From Rhizobiales bacterium dw_265 (GTDB taxonomy: Bacteria > Pseudomonadota > Alphaproteobacteria > Micropepsales > Micropepsaceae), in contig JAAVUU010000001.1 in assembly GCA_018449595.1 (NCBI GenBank), positions 124,001-188,000 on the forward strand: DNA of 64,000 nt, given 5' to 3'. Under the pieces are notes generated by a model that was given only the letters and a program-made list of their open reading frames with translations, made no database searches and was not told the origin of the DNA. Below are positions 39,809 through 50,299 of this stretch, one piece after another. A program made the translations under genes and the position numbers. Position 1 is the first letter of the stretch. Each line of letters starts with the position of its first letter.

Positions 39809-40747
39809 ATGAACAGCAAATCGCAAGCCGCGCCCGCAGACGCCATCCCCGCCAGCCTGGTGGACTATGCGCCGGCGCGTGTGCGGCCCTATCTGCAACT
39901 GATGCGGCTGGACCGGCCGATCGGCACCTGGCTGCTGTACTGGCCCTGCGTCTTCGGACTTTTCCTGGGCGCCGCCGCCGACGAGCGCCGCTTTGTCGAG
40001 TGGCGCGACCTGTATTACGTCCTGCTGTTCGGCGTCGGGGCGCTGGTGATGCGCGGCGCGGGCTGCACCTTCAACGACATTGTGGACCGCGACATCGACG
40101 CCCAGGTGGCGCGCACCCGGGGCCGCCCCATCCCGTCCGGCGCCGTCAGCACAAGGCAGGCGGCGATGCTGCTGGTGGTGCTGTGCCTGATCGGGCTGGG
40201 CATCCTGCTGCAATTGAACTGGTTCGCGGTGGGGCTGGGCGCGGCCTCGCTGCTGCTGGTGGCGGGCTATCCCTTCATGAAGCGCATCACCTGGTGGCCC
40301 CAGGCCTGGCTGGGCCTCACATTCAACTGGGGCGCGCTGCTGGGCTTCGCCGCCCAGACCGGCCGCCTCGATACCGGCGACGCCCTGCTCTATGCCGGAC
40401 TGTTCTTCTGGACCCTGGGCTATGACACCATCTATGCCCATCAGGACAAGGAGGATGACGAACTGATCGGCGTCAAATCCACCGCGCGGCTGCTGGGCAA
40501 CGACTCCCGCAAATGGATCCTGCGCTTTTATGCCGTCGCCTTTACCCTGGTCCTGGCGGCCGGCTTTACCGAACATGCCGGCTGGCCGTTTGCCTTTGTG
40601 ATGCTGGCGGCGGGCGCGCATATGCTGTGGCAGGTCCGGCGGCTGGACATCGCCAGCCCCGGCAATTGCCTGGCGCTGTTCCGCGCCAATCGCGAGACCG
40701 GCGCCCTGATCGCCCTGGCCTTCGCCGCGGCCAGTTGGTTCGGCTGA
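39809..40747 (+). CDS. ubiA: 4-hydroxybenzoate polyprenyltransferase
   Basis: Integral membrane enzyme that joins the polyprenyl tail to 4-hydroxybenzoate in ubiquinone synthesis. About 312 aa from the ATG at 39809; an earlier in-frame ATG at 39791 would overlap the rsmE start codon. Mg/diphosphate motifs are NDIVDRDIDAQVARTRGRP and YDTIYAHQDKEDDELIG. The companion decarboxylase gene ubiD lies 2.8 kb downstream in the same direction. The stop overlaps the LysE gene (TGATG). Confidence 0.95.
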   Translation: MNSKSQAAPADAIPASLVDYAPARVRPYLQLMRLDRPIGTWLLYWPCVFGLFLGAAADERRFVEWRDLYYVLLFGVGALVMRGAGCTFNDIVDRDIDAQVARTRGRPIPSGAVSTRQAAMLLVVLCLIGLGILLQLNWFAVGLGAASLLLVAGYPFMKRITWWPQAWLGLTFNWGALLGFAAQTGRLDTGDALLYAGLFFWTLGYDTIYAHQDKEDDELIGVKSTARLLGNDSRKWILRFYAVAFTLVLAAGFTEHAGWPFAFVMLAAGAHMLWQVRRLDIASPGNCLALFRANRETGALIALAFAAASWFG

Positions 40748-41379
40748 TGCCGCTTTCCATTCTGACGATGCACGGCCTGCTGCTGTTCATCGGGGCGGAA
40801 CTGGTCTTCTCGTTGACGCCAGGACCGACGGTGATGCTAATCAGCGCCTATGGCTTCAAGGGCGGCATGCGCGACGCCCTGGCCGCCATCGCCGGCACCC
40901 AGACCGGCAACGCGCTATGGTATGTCATCTGCGTCACCGGGCTGGGGGCGCTGGTGACCGCCTCGCCTCTCCTGTTCAAGGCCATCAAGCTGGCGGGCGC
41001 GGCCTATCTGGTCTGGCTGGGCGCCGTCAGTATCTGGAAGAGCCTGCGCGCCGCCAGCGATTCCCACGGCCCCAGGCTGCTGGGCAAGCCCTATATCCAG
41101 GCGACCCTGACACAACTGGGCAATCCCAAGGCCATCCTGTTCTTCGGCGCGCTGGTGCCGCAATTCCTCGACACCCATGCGCGCCTTTTGCCGCAATATC
41201 TCATCATGTTCGTCATTACTTTCATTGGCGAAAGCATCATCCTGACCGGCTATGGCTGGCTGGCGGCCCATGGCGGCCGCATCGCCAGCGGCTTTAATGG
41301 AAGTGGGCACGCCGTCTGGCGCGAGCGCATCAGCGGCGCGGTGCTGATCGTGCTGGGCGTGCTGGCGGCGGGCGCATGA
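40747..41379 (+). CDS. LysE family amino acid/homoserine-lactone exporter
   Basis: A 210-aa membrane protein with about six helices and the LysE/RhtB signature: LVFSLTPGPTVMLISAYGFKGG near the N-terminus, LAGAAYLVWLGAVSIWKSL and LGNPKAILFFGALVPQFLD in the middle. The family exports amino acids or related small molecules; the substrate is unknown. Coupled by start/stop overlaps to ubiA upstream and the methyltransferase downstream. Confidence 0.9.
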   Translation: MPLSILTMHGLLLFIGAELVFSLTPGPTVMLISAYGFKGGMRDALAAIAGTQTGNALWYVICVTGLGALVTASPLLFKAIKLAGAAYLVWLGAVSIWKSLRAASDSHGPRLLGKPYIQATLTQLGNPKAILFFGALVPQFLDTHARLLPQYLIMFVITFIGESIILTGYGWLAAHGGRIASGFNGSGHAVWRERISGAVLIVLGVLAAGA

Positions 41380-42014
41380 CGCCGGAAGAATTCATCCGCA
41401 CCAATGCCGCGTTGATCGCGCCGCCACTGGTGCCGGAAGTGAAATTGTATCTCGCCATCGAAGTGCTGCCGCTGTGGCGGGCGACGGAAGACGAACTGGC
41501 CGAGATGGGCGTGCCGCCGCCCTATTGGGCCTTTGCCTGGGCCGGCGGCCAGGCCCTGGCGCGTTACCTGCTCGACAATCCCGAAGTCGTGCGCGGCAGG
41601 CGCGTGCTCGACATCGGCTCGGGCTCCGGCCTGGTGGCGCTGGCGGCGCACAAGGCCGGGGCAGCTTCGGTGCAGGCGGCGGACATTGATGCTTTTGCCT
41701 GCACCGCGATCCAGTTGAATGCCGCCGTCAACGGCTGCGCGATCGCCACCACGCAGGACGATGTGATCGGCGCGCATGGCGACTGGGACATCATCCTGGT
41801 CGGCGATCTGTTCTATGAGCGCCCGCTGGCCGAGCGGTTGCTGGCCTGGCTTGCGGCGATGGGCAAACCGGCGCTGCTGGGCGATCCGGGGCGCAGTTAT
41901 TTCCCCAAGACCGGCGTGGTGAAACTGGCCAGTTATACGGTGCCGACCTCACGCGATCTGGAGGATCGTGAAAGTCGCGAGACCGGGGTCTATCGCCTTG
42001 TCGCACCGCAATAA
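41376..42014 (+). CDS. Class I SAM methyltransferase (ETF-beta/protein lysine methyltransferase-like)
   Basis: A 212-aa Rossmann methyltransferase. SAM-binding motif VLDIGSGSGLVALAAHKAGA, then ADIDAFACTAIQLNAAVNG, and the DxxY-type motif VGDLFYERPLAERLLAWL. The N-terminal PYWAFAWAGGQALARYLLDNP is characteristic of the METTL20-like group, which methylates lysines of the electron transfer flavoprotein beta subunit. The substrate assignment rests on resemblance only. The ATG overlaps the LysE stop. Confidence 0.85.
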   Translation: MTPEEFIRTNAALIAPPLVPEVKLYLAIEVLPLWRATEDELAEMGVPPPYWAFAWAGGQALARYLLDNPEVVRGRRVLDIGSGSGLVALAAHKAGAASVQAADIDAFACTAIQLNAAVNGCAIATTQDDVIGAHGDWDIILVGDLFYERPLAERLLAWLAAMGKPALLGDPGRSYFPKTGVVKLASYTVPTSRDLEDRESRETGVYRLVAPQ

Positions 42015-42074
42015 AATTTCTAGGCGGATCGCCGCCGCTCTGCCAAGGTCGCATATCAGCCCCTGGGGACATGC

Positions 42075-43535
42075 ATGGCAGCCGACATACCGGAAAATCC
42101 GACCGACGAAGGCGACCTGAAACGCTCGCTGGGGCCATGGCACCTGATTTCACTGGGCATCGGCTGCATCATCGGCGCGGGCATCTTTGTGCTGACCGGC
42201 CATGCCGCCGCCGGCTATGCCGGCCCCGGCGTGGTCATCAGCTTCGCCATCGCCGGCCTGGGCTGTCTCTTTGCCGGGCTGTGCTACAGCGAATATGCCA
42301 GCATGATCCCGGTCGCCGGCAGCGCCTATACCTATACCTACGCCACCATGGGACGCCTGCTCGCCTGGATCATCGGCTGGAACCTGGTGCTGGAATATCT
42401 CGCCGCCGCCTCCACCGTCGCGGTGGGCTGGTCGGGCTATTTCAACAATTTCCTCGCCAGCATCGGCCTGCCGGTGCCCGCCGCCTTCGCCAGCGCGCCG
42501 GTGGCGCTGACCGGCTTTCACACCATCGCCGCCACCGGCACCTGGTTCAACCTGCCGGCTGTCGCCATCATCGGGCTGATCACCTGGGTGCTGATCGTCG
42601 GCGTCAAGACCTCCGCCAATTTCAACAACGCCATGGTCGTCATCAAGCTGACCATCGTGCTGGTGGTGATCTTCGCCTGCTTTTCCTACATCGTGCCCGC
42701 CAACCACACGCCCTTCATTCCGCCCAATACCGGCGAGGTCGGCCATTTCGGCTGGACCGGCGTGTTCCGCGCCACCGGCGTGATCTTCTTCTCTTACATC
42801 GGCTTCGACGCGGTCAGCGTCGCGGCGCAGGAAGCCAAGAATCCCCAGCGCGATATTCCGCTGGGCATGCTGGGATCGCTGCTGATCTGCACCGTGCTGT
42901 ACATGCTGATGAGCTATGTGCTGACCGGCATCGCGCCCTACCAGACCCTGAACGTGCCCCATCCGGTGAGCGCCGCGGTCGAAGCCCTGCCCGGCACAAG
43001 ATGGCTGGCGCCCTTCGTCAATGTCGGCGCCATTGTCGGCCTGGCCTCGGTGGTGCTGGTGCTGCTGCTGGCGCAGAGCCGGGTGTTCTACGCCATGTCG
43101 CGCGACGGGCTGATCCCGCCGGCCTTCAGCCGGGTGCATCCCAAATTCGCCACACCCTGGAAAGGCAATATCGTCACCGGGCTGTTCGCGGCGCTGCTGG
43201 CGGGGCTGCTGCCGCTGGATATCCTGGGCGAACTGGTCAGCATCGGCACGCTCGCCGCCTTCACCATCGTCTGCGTCGGCGTGATGGTGCTGCGGGTGCG
43301 GATGCCGCACGTCAAGCGCCCGTTCAGGACACCCTTTGTCTGGGTGACCGCGCCGCTGGGCATTTTCATGTGCCTTTTCATGATGGCCTTCCTGCCGATG
43401 GACACCTGGCTGAGGCTGGCGGTCTGGACAGCCATCGGGCTGGTGGTCTATTTCCTCTACAGCGCCAAGCACGCGCATCCGCCGCGCTATCTGATTGGGA
43501 CTTTGTCGATGGGACCGGTTGGGCCCGCTGAATGA
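42075..43535 (+). CDS. APC superfamily amino acid permease
   Basis: A 486-aa transporter with twelve or more predicted helices. The N-terminal [24 protein letters not shown] carries the broken first helix with the GAGIF substrate-binding loop typical of cationic amino acid transporter-like APC proteins. Also visible: [13 protein letters not shown] and [14 protein letters not shown]. Substrate unknown. Its stop overlaps the ubiD ATG, an unusual pairing that suggests co-transcription. Confidence 0.92.
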   Translation: MAADIPENPTDEGDLKRSLGPWHLISLGIGCIIGAGIFVLTGHAAAGYAGPGVVISFAIAGLGCLFAGLCYSEYASMIPVAGSAYTYTYATMGRLLAWIIGWNLVLEYLAAASTVAVGWSGYFNNFLASIGLPVPAAFASAPVALTGFHTIAATGTWFNLPAVAIIGLITWVLIVGVKTSANFNNAMVVIKLTIVLVVIFACFSYIVPANHTPFIPPNTGEVGHFGWTGVFRATGVIFFSYIGFDAVSVAAQEAKNPQRDIPLGMLGSLLICTVLYMLMSYVLTGIAPYQTLNVPHPVSAAVEALPGTRWLAPFVNVGAIVGLASVVLVLLLAQSRVFYAMSRDGLIPPAFSRVHPKFATPWKGNIVTGLFAALLAGLLPLDILGELVSIGTLAAFTIVCVGVMVLRVRMPHVKRPFRTPFVWVTAPLGIFMCLFMMAFLPMDTWLRLAVWTAIGLVVYFLYSAKHAHPPRYLIGTLSMGPVGPAE

Positions 43536-45058
43536 GCTACCGCTCGCTGCGTGATTTCATCGCCCGCCTGGAAAAGGACGGGGAGTTGGTGCGGGTGCGC
43601 GAGCCGGTTTCCACCGTGCTGGAGATGACCGAGATTCAGACTCGCCTGATCGCCGAGGGCGGCCCGGCGGTGATTTTCGAGAAACCCATCAAGGCCGACG
43701 GCACGCCATCGGACATGCCGGTGATCGTCAACCTGTTCGGCACCGTCAAGCGCGTGGCGATGGGCGTCACCATGGGCGGCGTGGAGCGGACAACCGGCAC
43801 CGATTTGCGCGAGGTCGGCGAATTGCTGGCCCAGTTGCGCCAGCCGCAGCCGCCGCGCAGCCTGGGCGAAGCCGCCGAACTGCTGCCGCTGGTCAAGACC
43901 GTGCTGGCGATGAAGCCCAAGACCGTGTCGCGCCCCGCCTGCCAGGAGATCGTGCTGCGCGGCGACGACATCGACCTGTCGAAACTGCCGGTGCAGACCT
44001 GCTGGCCGGGCGAGCCCGCACCGCTGATCACCTGGCCCCTGGTCGTAACCAAAGGCCCGACGGATTCGCGCGAGGACAATTACAATCTCGGCATCTATCG
44101 CATGCAAGTGCTGAACAAAAACCAGACCATCATGCGCTGGCTGAAGCATCGCGGCGGCGCCCAGCATCACCGGCGCTGGGGCCAGGAAAAGACCGCGCCT
44201 TTGCCCGCCGCCTGTGTGATCGGGGCCGATCCCGGCATCATCCTGGCGGCGGTGACGCCGGTGCCGGAGACCTTGTCGGAATACCAGTTCGCCGGCCTGT
44301 TGCGCGGCAACCGCGTCGAACTGGCCGATTGCGTATCGCAACCGCTGAAAGTGCCGGCGGAAGCGGAGATCGTGATCGAGGGTGAAGTCTCGCTGTCGGA
44401 CTATCGTGACGAAGGCCCCTATGGCGACCATACCGGCTATTACAATTCGGTGGAGCCGTTTCCCGTCTTCACCGTCACCGCCATCACCATGCGGAAGAAT
44501 CCGGTTTATCTGTCCACCTATACCTCGCGGCCGCCGGACGAGCCCTCCATCCTGGGCGAGGCGCTGAACGAGGTCTTCATTCCGCTGCTGAAACAGCAAT
44601 TCCCCGAGATCGTGGATTTCTGGTTGCCGCCGGAAGGCTGTTCCTATCGCATCGCCGTGGTCAGCATGAAGAAGGCCTATCCCGGCCATGCCAAGCGGGT
44701 GATGATGGCGGTGTGGTCGTACCTGCGCCAGTTCATGTACACCAAATGGGTGATCGTGGTGGACGACGACATCGATGCGCGCGACTGGAAGGATGTGATG
44801 TGGGCGGTCTCCACCCGCATGGACCCGGCGCGCGATGTGACCATCATCGAGCATACGCCGATCGACTATCTGGATTTCGCCTCGCCGGAATCGGGCCTGG
44901 GCTCCAAGATCGGGCTGGACGCCACCAACAAGCTGCCGCCGGAGACCCATCGCGAATGGGGCCGGAAAATCGCCATGGACGAAGACGTGATCCGCAAGGT
45001 CACGGAAAAGTGGGCGTCGCTGGGCCTGCCCGGCAGCGGTAAGCCGGTCTGGAAGTAA
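43532..45058 (+). CDS. ubiD: 4-hydroxy-3-polyprenylbenzoate decarboxylase
   Basis: Prenylated-FMN-dependent decarboxylase acting after UbiA in ubiquinone synthesis; the cofactor is made by UbiX, not in this window. The 508-aa protein has the family landmarks: [59 protein letters not shown] (active-site Glu-Asp region) and [20 protein letters not shown] at the C-terminus. Its start overlaps the permease stop (ATGA). Confidence 0.96.
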   Translation: MSYRSLRDFIARLEKDGELVRVREPVSTVLEMTEIQTRLIAEGGPAVIFEKPIKADGTPSDMPVIVNLFGTVKRVAMGVTMGGVERTTGTDLREVGELLAQLRQPQPPRSLGEAAELLPLVKTVLAMKPKTVSRPACQEIVLRGDDIDLSKLPVQTCWPGEPAPLITWPLVVTKGPTDSREDNYNLGIYRMQVLNKNQTIMRWLKHRGGAQHHRRWGQEKTAPLPAACVIGADPGIILAAVTPVPETLSEYQFAGLLRGNRVELADCVSQPLKVPAEAEIVIEGEVSLSDYRDEGPYGDHTGYYNSVEPFPVFTVTAITMRKNPVYLSTYTSRPPDEPSILGEALNEVFIPLLKQQFPEIVDFWLPPEGCSYRIAVVSMKKAYPGHAKRVMMAVWSYLRQFMYTKWVIVVDDDIDARDWKDVMWAVSTRMDPARDVTIIEHTPIDYLDFASPESGLGSKIGLDATNKLPPETHREWGRKIAMDEDVIRKVTEKWASLGLPGSGKPVWK

Positions 45059-45062
45059 TTTA

Positions 45063-45091
45063 TTGACAGTGTAACACACTGTGTGTATCTT
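45063..45091 (+). promoter_or_regulatory. Promoter with palindromic operator for the toxin-antitoxin pair
   Basis: A consensus -35 TTGACA (45063-45068) and -10-like TATCTT (45086-45091) are separated by exactly 17 bases. The palindrome ACAGTGTAACACACTGT (45066-45082, arms of 7 with a three-base centre) overlaps the -35 box and spacer, the usual position for an autorepressor site. AGGAG (45106-45110) lies before the antitoxin ATG. Sites are seen directly; function is inferred. Confidence 0.75.
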
Positions 45092-45118
45092 CTCCTGGTC
45101 GGATCAGGAGCCATTGCC

Positions 45119-45577
45119 ATGTCCAAATATGCGCCCTTCGGCGATTTTCTCGACCGACAGAAAAACGACCAAGTTCAGCTGTCCTTCGATCAAGTAGAGA
45201 AGGTTTTGGGTTTCAGGTTACCCCAGTCCGCCTATAGCCAGCGCGCGTGGTGGAGCAACAACTCCGATAACAACGTAATGACCAAGGTCTGGCGCCGTGC
45301 GCACTTCCTGACGAAGTCAGTGGACATGGAAAAGCGTGTGATTGTGTTCGCTCGGCAGAAGCTAAAGCCGTCAGAACCACCAATGTCCAAAGAACAAATA
45401 CTGGAGCAAAACGCGCGCCTCAAGGCAATGCTAAAAAAAAATAGCCCCCATGTCGCTGAACCTGCTCGCGTTTATTCGGCCGGCCATCCCCTGCGCGGCG
45501 CATTGAAGGGGCATTTGCGCCTTGTCGGCGGAACGGATCTAACCACGCCGGCAGACCCACATTGGGGCGATACATGA
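45119..45577 (+). CDS. Antitoxin with N-terminal DUF7662-like domain
   Basis: A 152-aa protein. Residues 3-80 fit a DUF7662-like pattern: KYAPFGDFLDRQ, LSFDQVEKVLGFRLPQSA, RAWWSNN (Trp44-Trp45) and VDMEKRVIVFAR. A linker (81-120) precedes a tail (about 122-152) GHPLRGALKG...GTDLTTPADPHWG, which resembles the toxin-binding tails of antitoxins paired with PIN toxins. The gene overlaps the PIN toxin gene (ATGA), has its own promoter and is visibly poorer in GC than its neighbours, suggesting transfer. An A9 run at 45433-45441 lies just before the tail. The DUF7662 assignment is from memory of the family pattern. Confidence 0.75.
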   Translation: MSKYAPFGDFLDRQKNDQVQLSFDQVEKVLGFRLPQSAYSQRAWWSNNSDNNVMTKVWRRAHFLTKSVDMEKRVIVFARQKLKPSEPPMSKEQILEQNARLKAMLKKNSPHVAEPARVYSAGHPLRGALKGHLRLVGGTDLTTPADPHWGDT

Positions 45578-45987
45578 CGCCTCTCCTGTTGGATACATGT
45601 GCGGCCATTTGGCTGGTGGAAGATGAACCGATGGCATCCGCCGCTCTTGCCGAAATAGACAGGGCGGCAGCGGAAAATGTGATTGTCTTTGTCTCGCCGA
45701 TGACAGCATGGGAAATCGGCATGTTGAATGCGCGCGGACGGCTGACCATGTCCATGTCGCCAAGGGCATGGTTCGAGGCTCTGATGGCCGTGCCGGGCGT
45801 CTCTCTGGCTGATCTCTCCACGGATATCCTGATTTCTTCCTCGTTCCTGCCGGGAACACCGCCGCGCGATCCGGCCGACCGGATGATTGCAGCCACAGCA
45901 CGCGAAAACGGCTTGAAACTGATTACGCGGGACCGGCTGCTGCTCGATTATGCCGCCCAGGGGCATATCGAAGCATTGGCTTGCTGA
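45574..45987 (+). CDS. vapC: PIN-domain toxin, VapC family
   Basis: A 137-aa PIN-domain protein, expected to be a Mg-dependent RNase that blocks translation by cutting tRNA or rRNA. The acidic residues of the active site are in place: Asp7 (LLLDTCAAIWL), Glu47 (SPMTAWEIGML), Asp99/Asp102 (RDPADRMIAATA) and Asp120 (ITRDRLLLDY). It is translationally coupled to the antitoxin. Together they sit between ubiD and pmbA as an inserted module. Confidence 0.92.
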   Translation: MTPLLLDTCAAIWLVEDEPMASAALAEIDRAAAENVIVFVSPMTAWEIGMLNARGRLTMSMSPRAWFEALMAVPGVSLADLSTDILISSSFLPGTPPRDPADRMIAATARENGLKLITRDRLLLDYAAQGHIEALAC

Positions 45988-46027
45988 TGCGCTTGACCAG
46001 CGCAGGGATTCCCGGCATCGACAGGCC

Positions 46028-47377
46028 ATGACCAGTTCCCCCAAACGTGATTCCCAGGCCATTCTGGCTTCCCTGCTGGACGCCGCCAGGAAAGCCGGCG
46101 CCGACGCCGCCGATGCGCTGTATGTCGAGGGCGTGTCTTCCAGCGTTTCCTACCGCCTGGGCAAGCTGGAGGATGTGGAGCGGGCGGAGAGTTATGACCT
46201 GGGCCTTCGGGTCTTTGTCGGCCAGCGGGTCGCTTCGGTGTCGTCCACCGATTTCTCGCCCGAGGCGCTGGCGGGTTTGCCGGCCCGCGCGGTGGCGATG
46301 GCCAGGCTGGCGCCGGAAGACAAGTTCGCCGGCCTGGCGCCGCAGGACCGCCTGGCGACGCACTTTCCCGAACTCGATATGGAAGACCCGGGCGAGCCCA
46401 GCGCCGAAACACTGATCGCGCGCGCCCGCGCCGTGGAAGGCGCCGCGCTCGCGGTGAAGGGCGTGAACAATTCCGAAGGCGGCGGCGCATCCTTCTCGCG
46501 GCATGCGGTGGCGCTGGCGACCTCGGGGGGCTTTTACGGCCGCTATGCCGGCACCGGCCACAGCATCGGCGTCGCCGTGCTGGCGGGCGAAGGCACCGGC
46601 ATGGAGCGCGACTATGACCATGCCAGCGCCCAGCATGCCTGCGACCTGCGCAGCGCCGAAGACATCGGCCGCACCGCCGGCGAAAAAGCCGTGAAGCGGC
46701 TGAACCCGCGTTCGATGAAATCCCAGAGCGTGCCGGTGGTGTTTCATCCCGACGAGGCGGCGGGTCTGCTGCGCCATTTCTCCGGCGCGATTTCCGGCGC
46801 GGCCATTGCGCGCGGCGTCTCCTTCCTCAAGGACCGCATGGGACAGGCGGTGTTCGCGCCCGGCATCGCCATCGTGGACGATCCGCACCGGGTGCGCGGC
46901 CTGCGCTCCAAGCCTTTTGACGGCGAAGGCGTCGCCAACCGGCGCCGCGCCTTGATCGAAAACGGCGTGCTGACCACCTGGCTGCTGGATTGCGCCAGCG
47001 CCCGCCAGCTTGGCCTGCAAACCACCGGCCATGCGGCGCGCGGCACCGGCGGGCCGCCCTCGCCCTCCGCCACCAATCTCTACATGGAAGCCGGCGCCAT
47101 TTCGCCCAAGGACCTGATCGCCGACATCAAACAGGGCTTCTATGTCACCGAACTGATCGGCATGGGCGTCAATGGCGTCACCGGCGATTACAGCCGCGGC
47201 GCCGCCGGATTCTGGATCGAGAATGGCGAGATCGCCTTTCCGGTGTCGCAGGTCACCATCGCGGGAAATCTCAAGGACATGTTCGCCAACCTGGTCCCCG
47301 CCAGCGACCTGGAGTTCCGCCACGGCGTCAATGCGCCGACCGTCCGCATCGAAGGACTGACCCTTGCTGGCGCCTAA
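46028..47377 (+). CDS. pmbA: Metalloprotease partner TldE (PmbA)
   Basis: TldE/PmbA forms a heterodimer with TldD (31112-32554); it lacks the zinc motif and shapes the active-site cleft. The 449-aa protein shows SSSVSYRLGKLEDVERAESYDLGLRVFVG at the N-terminus and MGVNGVTGDYSRGAAGFWIENGEI near the C-terminus, both typical. The ATG at 46028 was preferred to an upstream frame that would run into vapC. The stop overlaps the next gene by 14 bases. Confidence 0.95.
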   Translation: MTSSPKRDSQAILASLLDAARKAGADAADALYVEGVSSSVSYRLGKLEDVERAESYDLGLRVFVGQRVASVSSTDFSPEALAGLPARAVAMARLAPEDKFAGLAPQDRLATHFPELDMEDPGEPSAETLIARARAVEGAALAVKGVNNSEGGGASFSRHAVALATSGGFYGRYAGTGHSIGVAVLAGEGTGMERDYDHASAQHACDLRSAEDIGRTAGEKAVKRLNPRSMKSQSVPVVFHPDEAAGLLRHFSGAISGAAIARGVSFLKDRMGQAVFAPGIAIVDDPHRVRGLRSKPFDGEGVANRRRALIENGVLTTWLLDCASARQLGLQTTGHAARGTGGPPSPSATNLYMEAGAISPKDLIADIKQGFYVTELIGMGVNGVTGDYSRGAAGFWIENGEIAFPVSQVTIAGNLKDMFANLVPASDLEFRHGVNAPTVRIEGLTLAGA

Positions 47378-48152
47378 ACCCGCGCTGTCCGGCGACCGCG
47401 AAGACCTGGCGCTGCTGGAAGACGCCGTGCGCGCCGCCGGCGTCATCGCCCGCAAATTCTATGGCGAGGATTGCAAGCGCTGGAACAAGGAAGGCGGCAG
47501 CCCCGTCAGCGAAGCCGACCTGGCGGTGGACAAGTTCCTTTGCGAAACCCTGACGGCGGCGCGGCCGGATTACGGCTGGCTGTCCGAGGAAAGCGCCGAC
47601 AATCCGGCGCGGCTGGGCAAACGGTGCGTTTTCGTGGTGGACCCGATAGACGGCACCGTCGCCTTCCTGAAGAACCGGCCGCATTTCACCATCTGCGCCG
47701 CCATCGTGACGGATGGCCGCCCCTGCTGCGGCGCGGTCTACAATCCCATCACCGATGAACTGTTTTCCGCCCGCGGCGGCGGCGGCGCCTGGCGCAATGG
47801 CACGCCGATCCACCCCAGCAGCCGCGTCGGGCTGGAGGGTTGCGTCATGCTGGGCGACCGCACCCAGTTGAGCCAGGCGCCCTGGCCGGCCATGGACATA
47901 CAGAATCGCAATTCGCTGGCCTATCGCGTGGTGCTGGTGGCGGACGGCAGCGCCGATGCCGCCGTCAGCCTGACCGGCAAGCGCGACTGGGACCTGGCGG
48001 CCGCCGATATCATCCTGCAGGAAGCCGGCGGCGTGTTGACCGACGCCAAAGGCAAGGCGCTGGTCTACAACAGGCCGGTGACAATCCAGCCCAACCTGGT
48101 CGCCGCCGGGCCGCAATTGCATACAGAAATCATGGAGCTGCTGCGACAATAA
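47364..48152 (+). CDS. Inositol monophosphatase/CysQ-like phosphatase
   Basis: A 262-aa Mg-dependent phosphatase of the IMPase superfamily. Metal motifs: WLSEESADN (Glu), VDPIDGTVAF (Asp-Pro-Ile-Asp-Gly-Thr) and GKRDWDLAAADIILQEAGG (Asp). It could act as 3'(2'),5'-bisphosphate nucleotidase (CysQ) or on inositol phosphates; sequence alone does not decide. The start is TTG at 47364, inside the 3' end of pmbA. Confidence 0.88.
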   Translation: MLAPKPALSGDREDLALLEDAVRAAGVIARKFYGEDCKRWNKEGGSPVSEADLAVDKFLCETLTAARPDYGWLSEESADNPARLGKRCVFVVDPIDGTVAFLKNRPHFTICAAIVTDGRPCCGAVYNPITDELFSARGGGGAWRNGTPIHPSSRVGLEGCVMLGDRTQLSQAPWPAMDIQNRNSLAYRVVLVADGSADAAVSLTGKRDWDLAAADIILQEAGGVLTDAKGKALVYNRPVTIQPNLVAAGPQLHTEIMELLRQ

Positions 48153-48211
48153 GAGAACTTAGTCGCGGGCCGCGATTGCGTTTGAATGCCGTTGCGCACA
48201 ACGGGGTCATC

Positions 48212-48451
48212 ATGTCCGAAGAATCCAAGCAGCTTCTGCATTTCGTCTTCGGCGGCGAGTTGAAAGATACCCAGGAGGTCGAGTTCAAGGACCTCGGCAA
48301 GCTCGATTTCGTGGGCATGTATCCCAACTTCGCCGAGGCCAAGAAAGCCTGGCGCGCCAAGGCCCAGTCCACGGTGGACAATGCCCAGATGCGCTATTTC
48401 GTGGTCCACATGCACCGGCTGATGGAGCCGGACGACGATCACCAGCACTAA
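48212..48451 (+). CDS. DUF4170 domain-containing protein
   Basis: A 79-aa cytoplasmic protein, matching DUF4170: LLHFVFGGELKDTQEVEFKD, LDFVGMYPNFAEAKKAWRAKAQ and MRYFVVHMHRLMEPD. In alphaproteobacteria it is typically encoded just before the MsbA-like exporter and waaA, as here, which suggests a link to lipopolysaccharide synthesis. No function is established. Confidence 0.9.
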   Translation: MSEESKQLLHFVFGGELKDTQEVEFKDLGKLDFVGMYPNFAEAKKAWRAKAQSTVDNAQMRYFVVHMHRLMEPDDDHQH

Positions 48452-48505
48452 CCTTCTGGTTAAGATAGGTTTTTTCCGCTTCGCGCCCCCTCTGTGCCGT
48501 GCTAC

Positions 48506-50295
<1,790 letters not shown>

Positions 50296-50299
<4 letters not shown>

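Noticed and set aside
45119..45987. Larger defence island around the toxin-antitoxin genes
   Set aside because: Flanking genes ubiD and pmbA are housekeeping and no nuclease, restriction or phage gene is nearby; only the two-gene module is supported.
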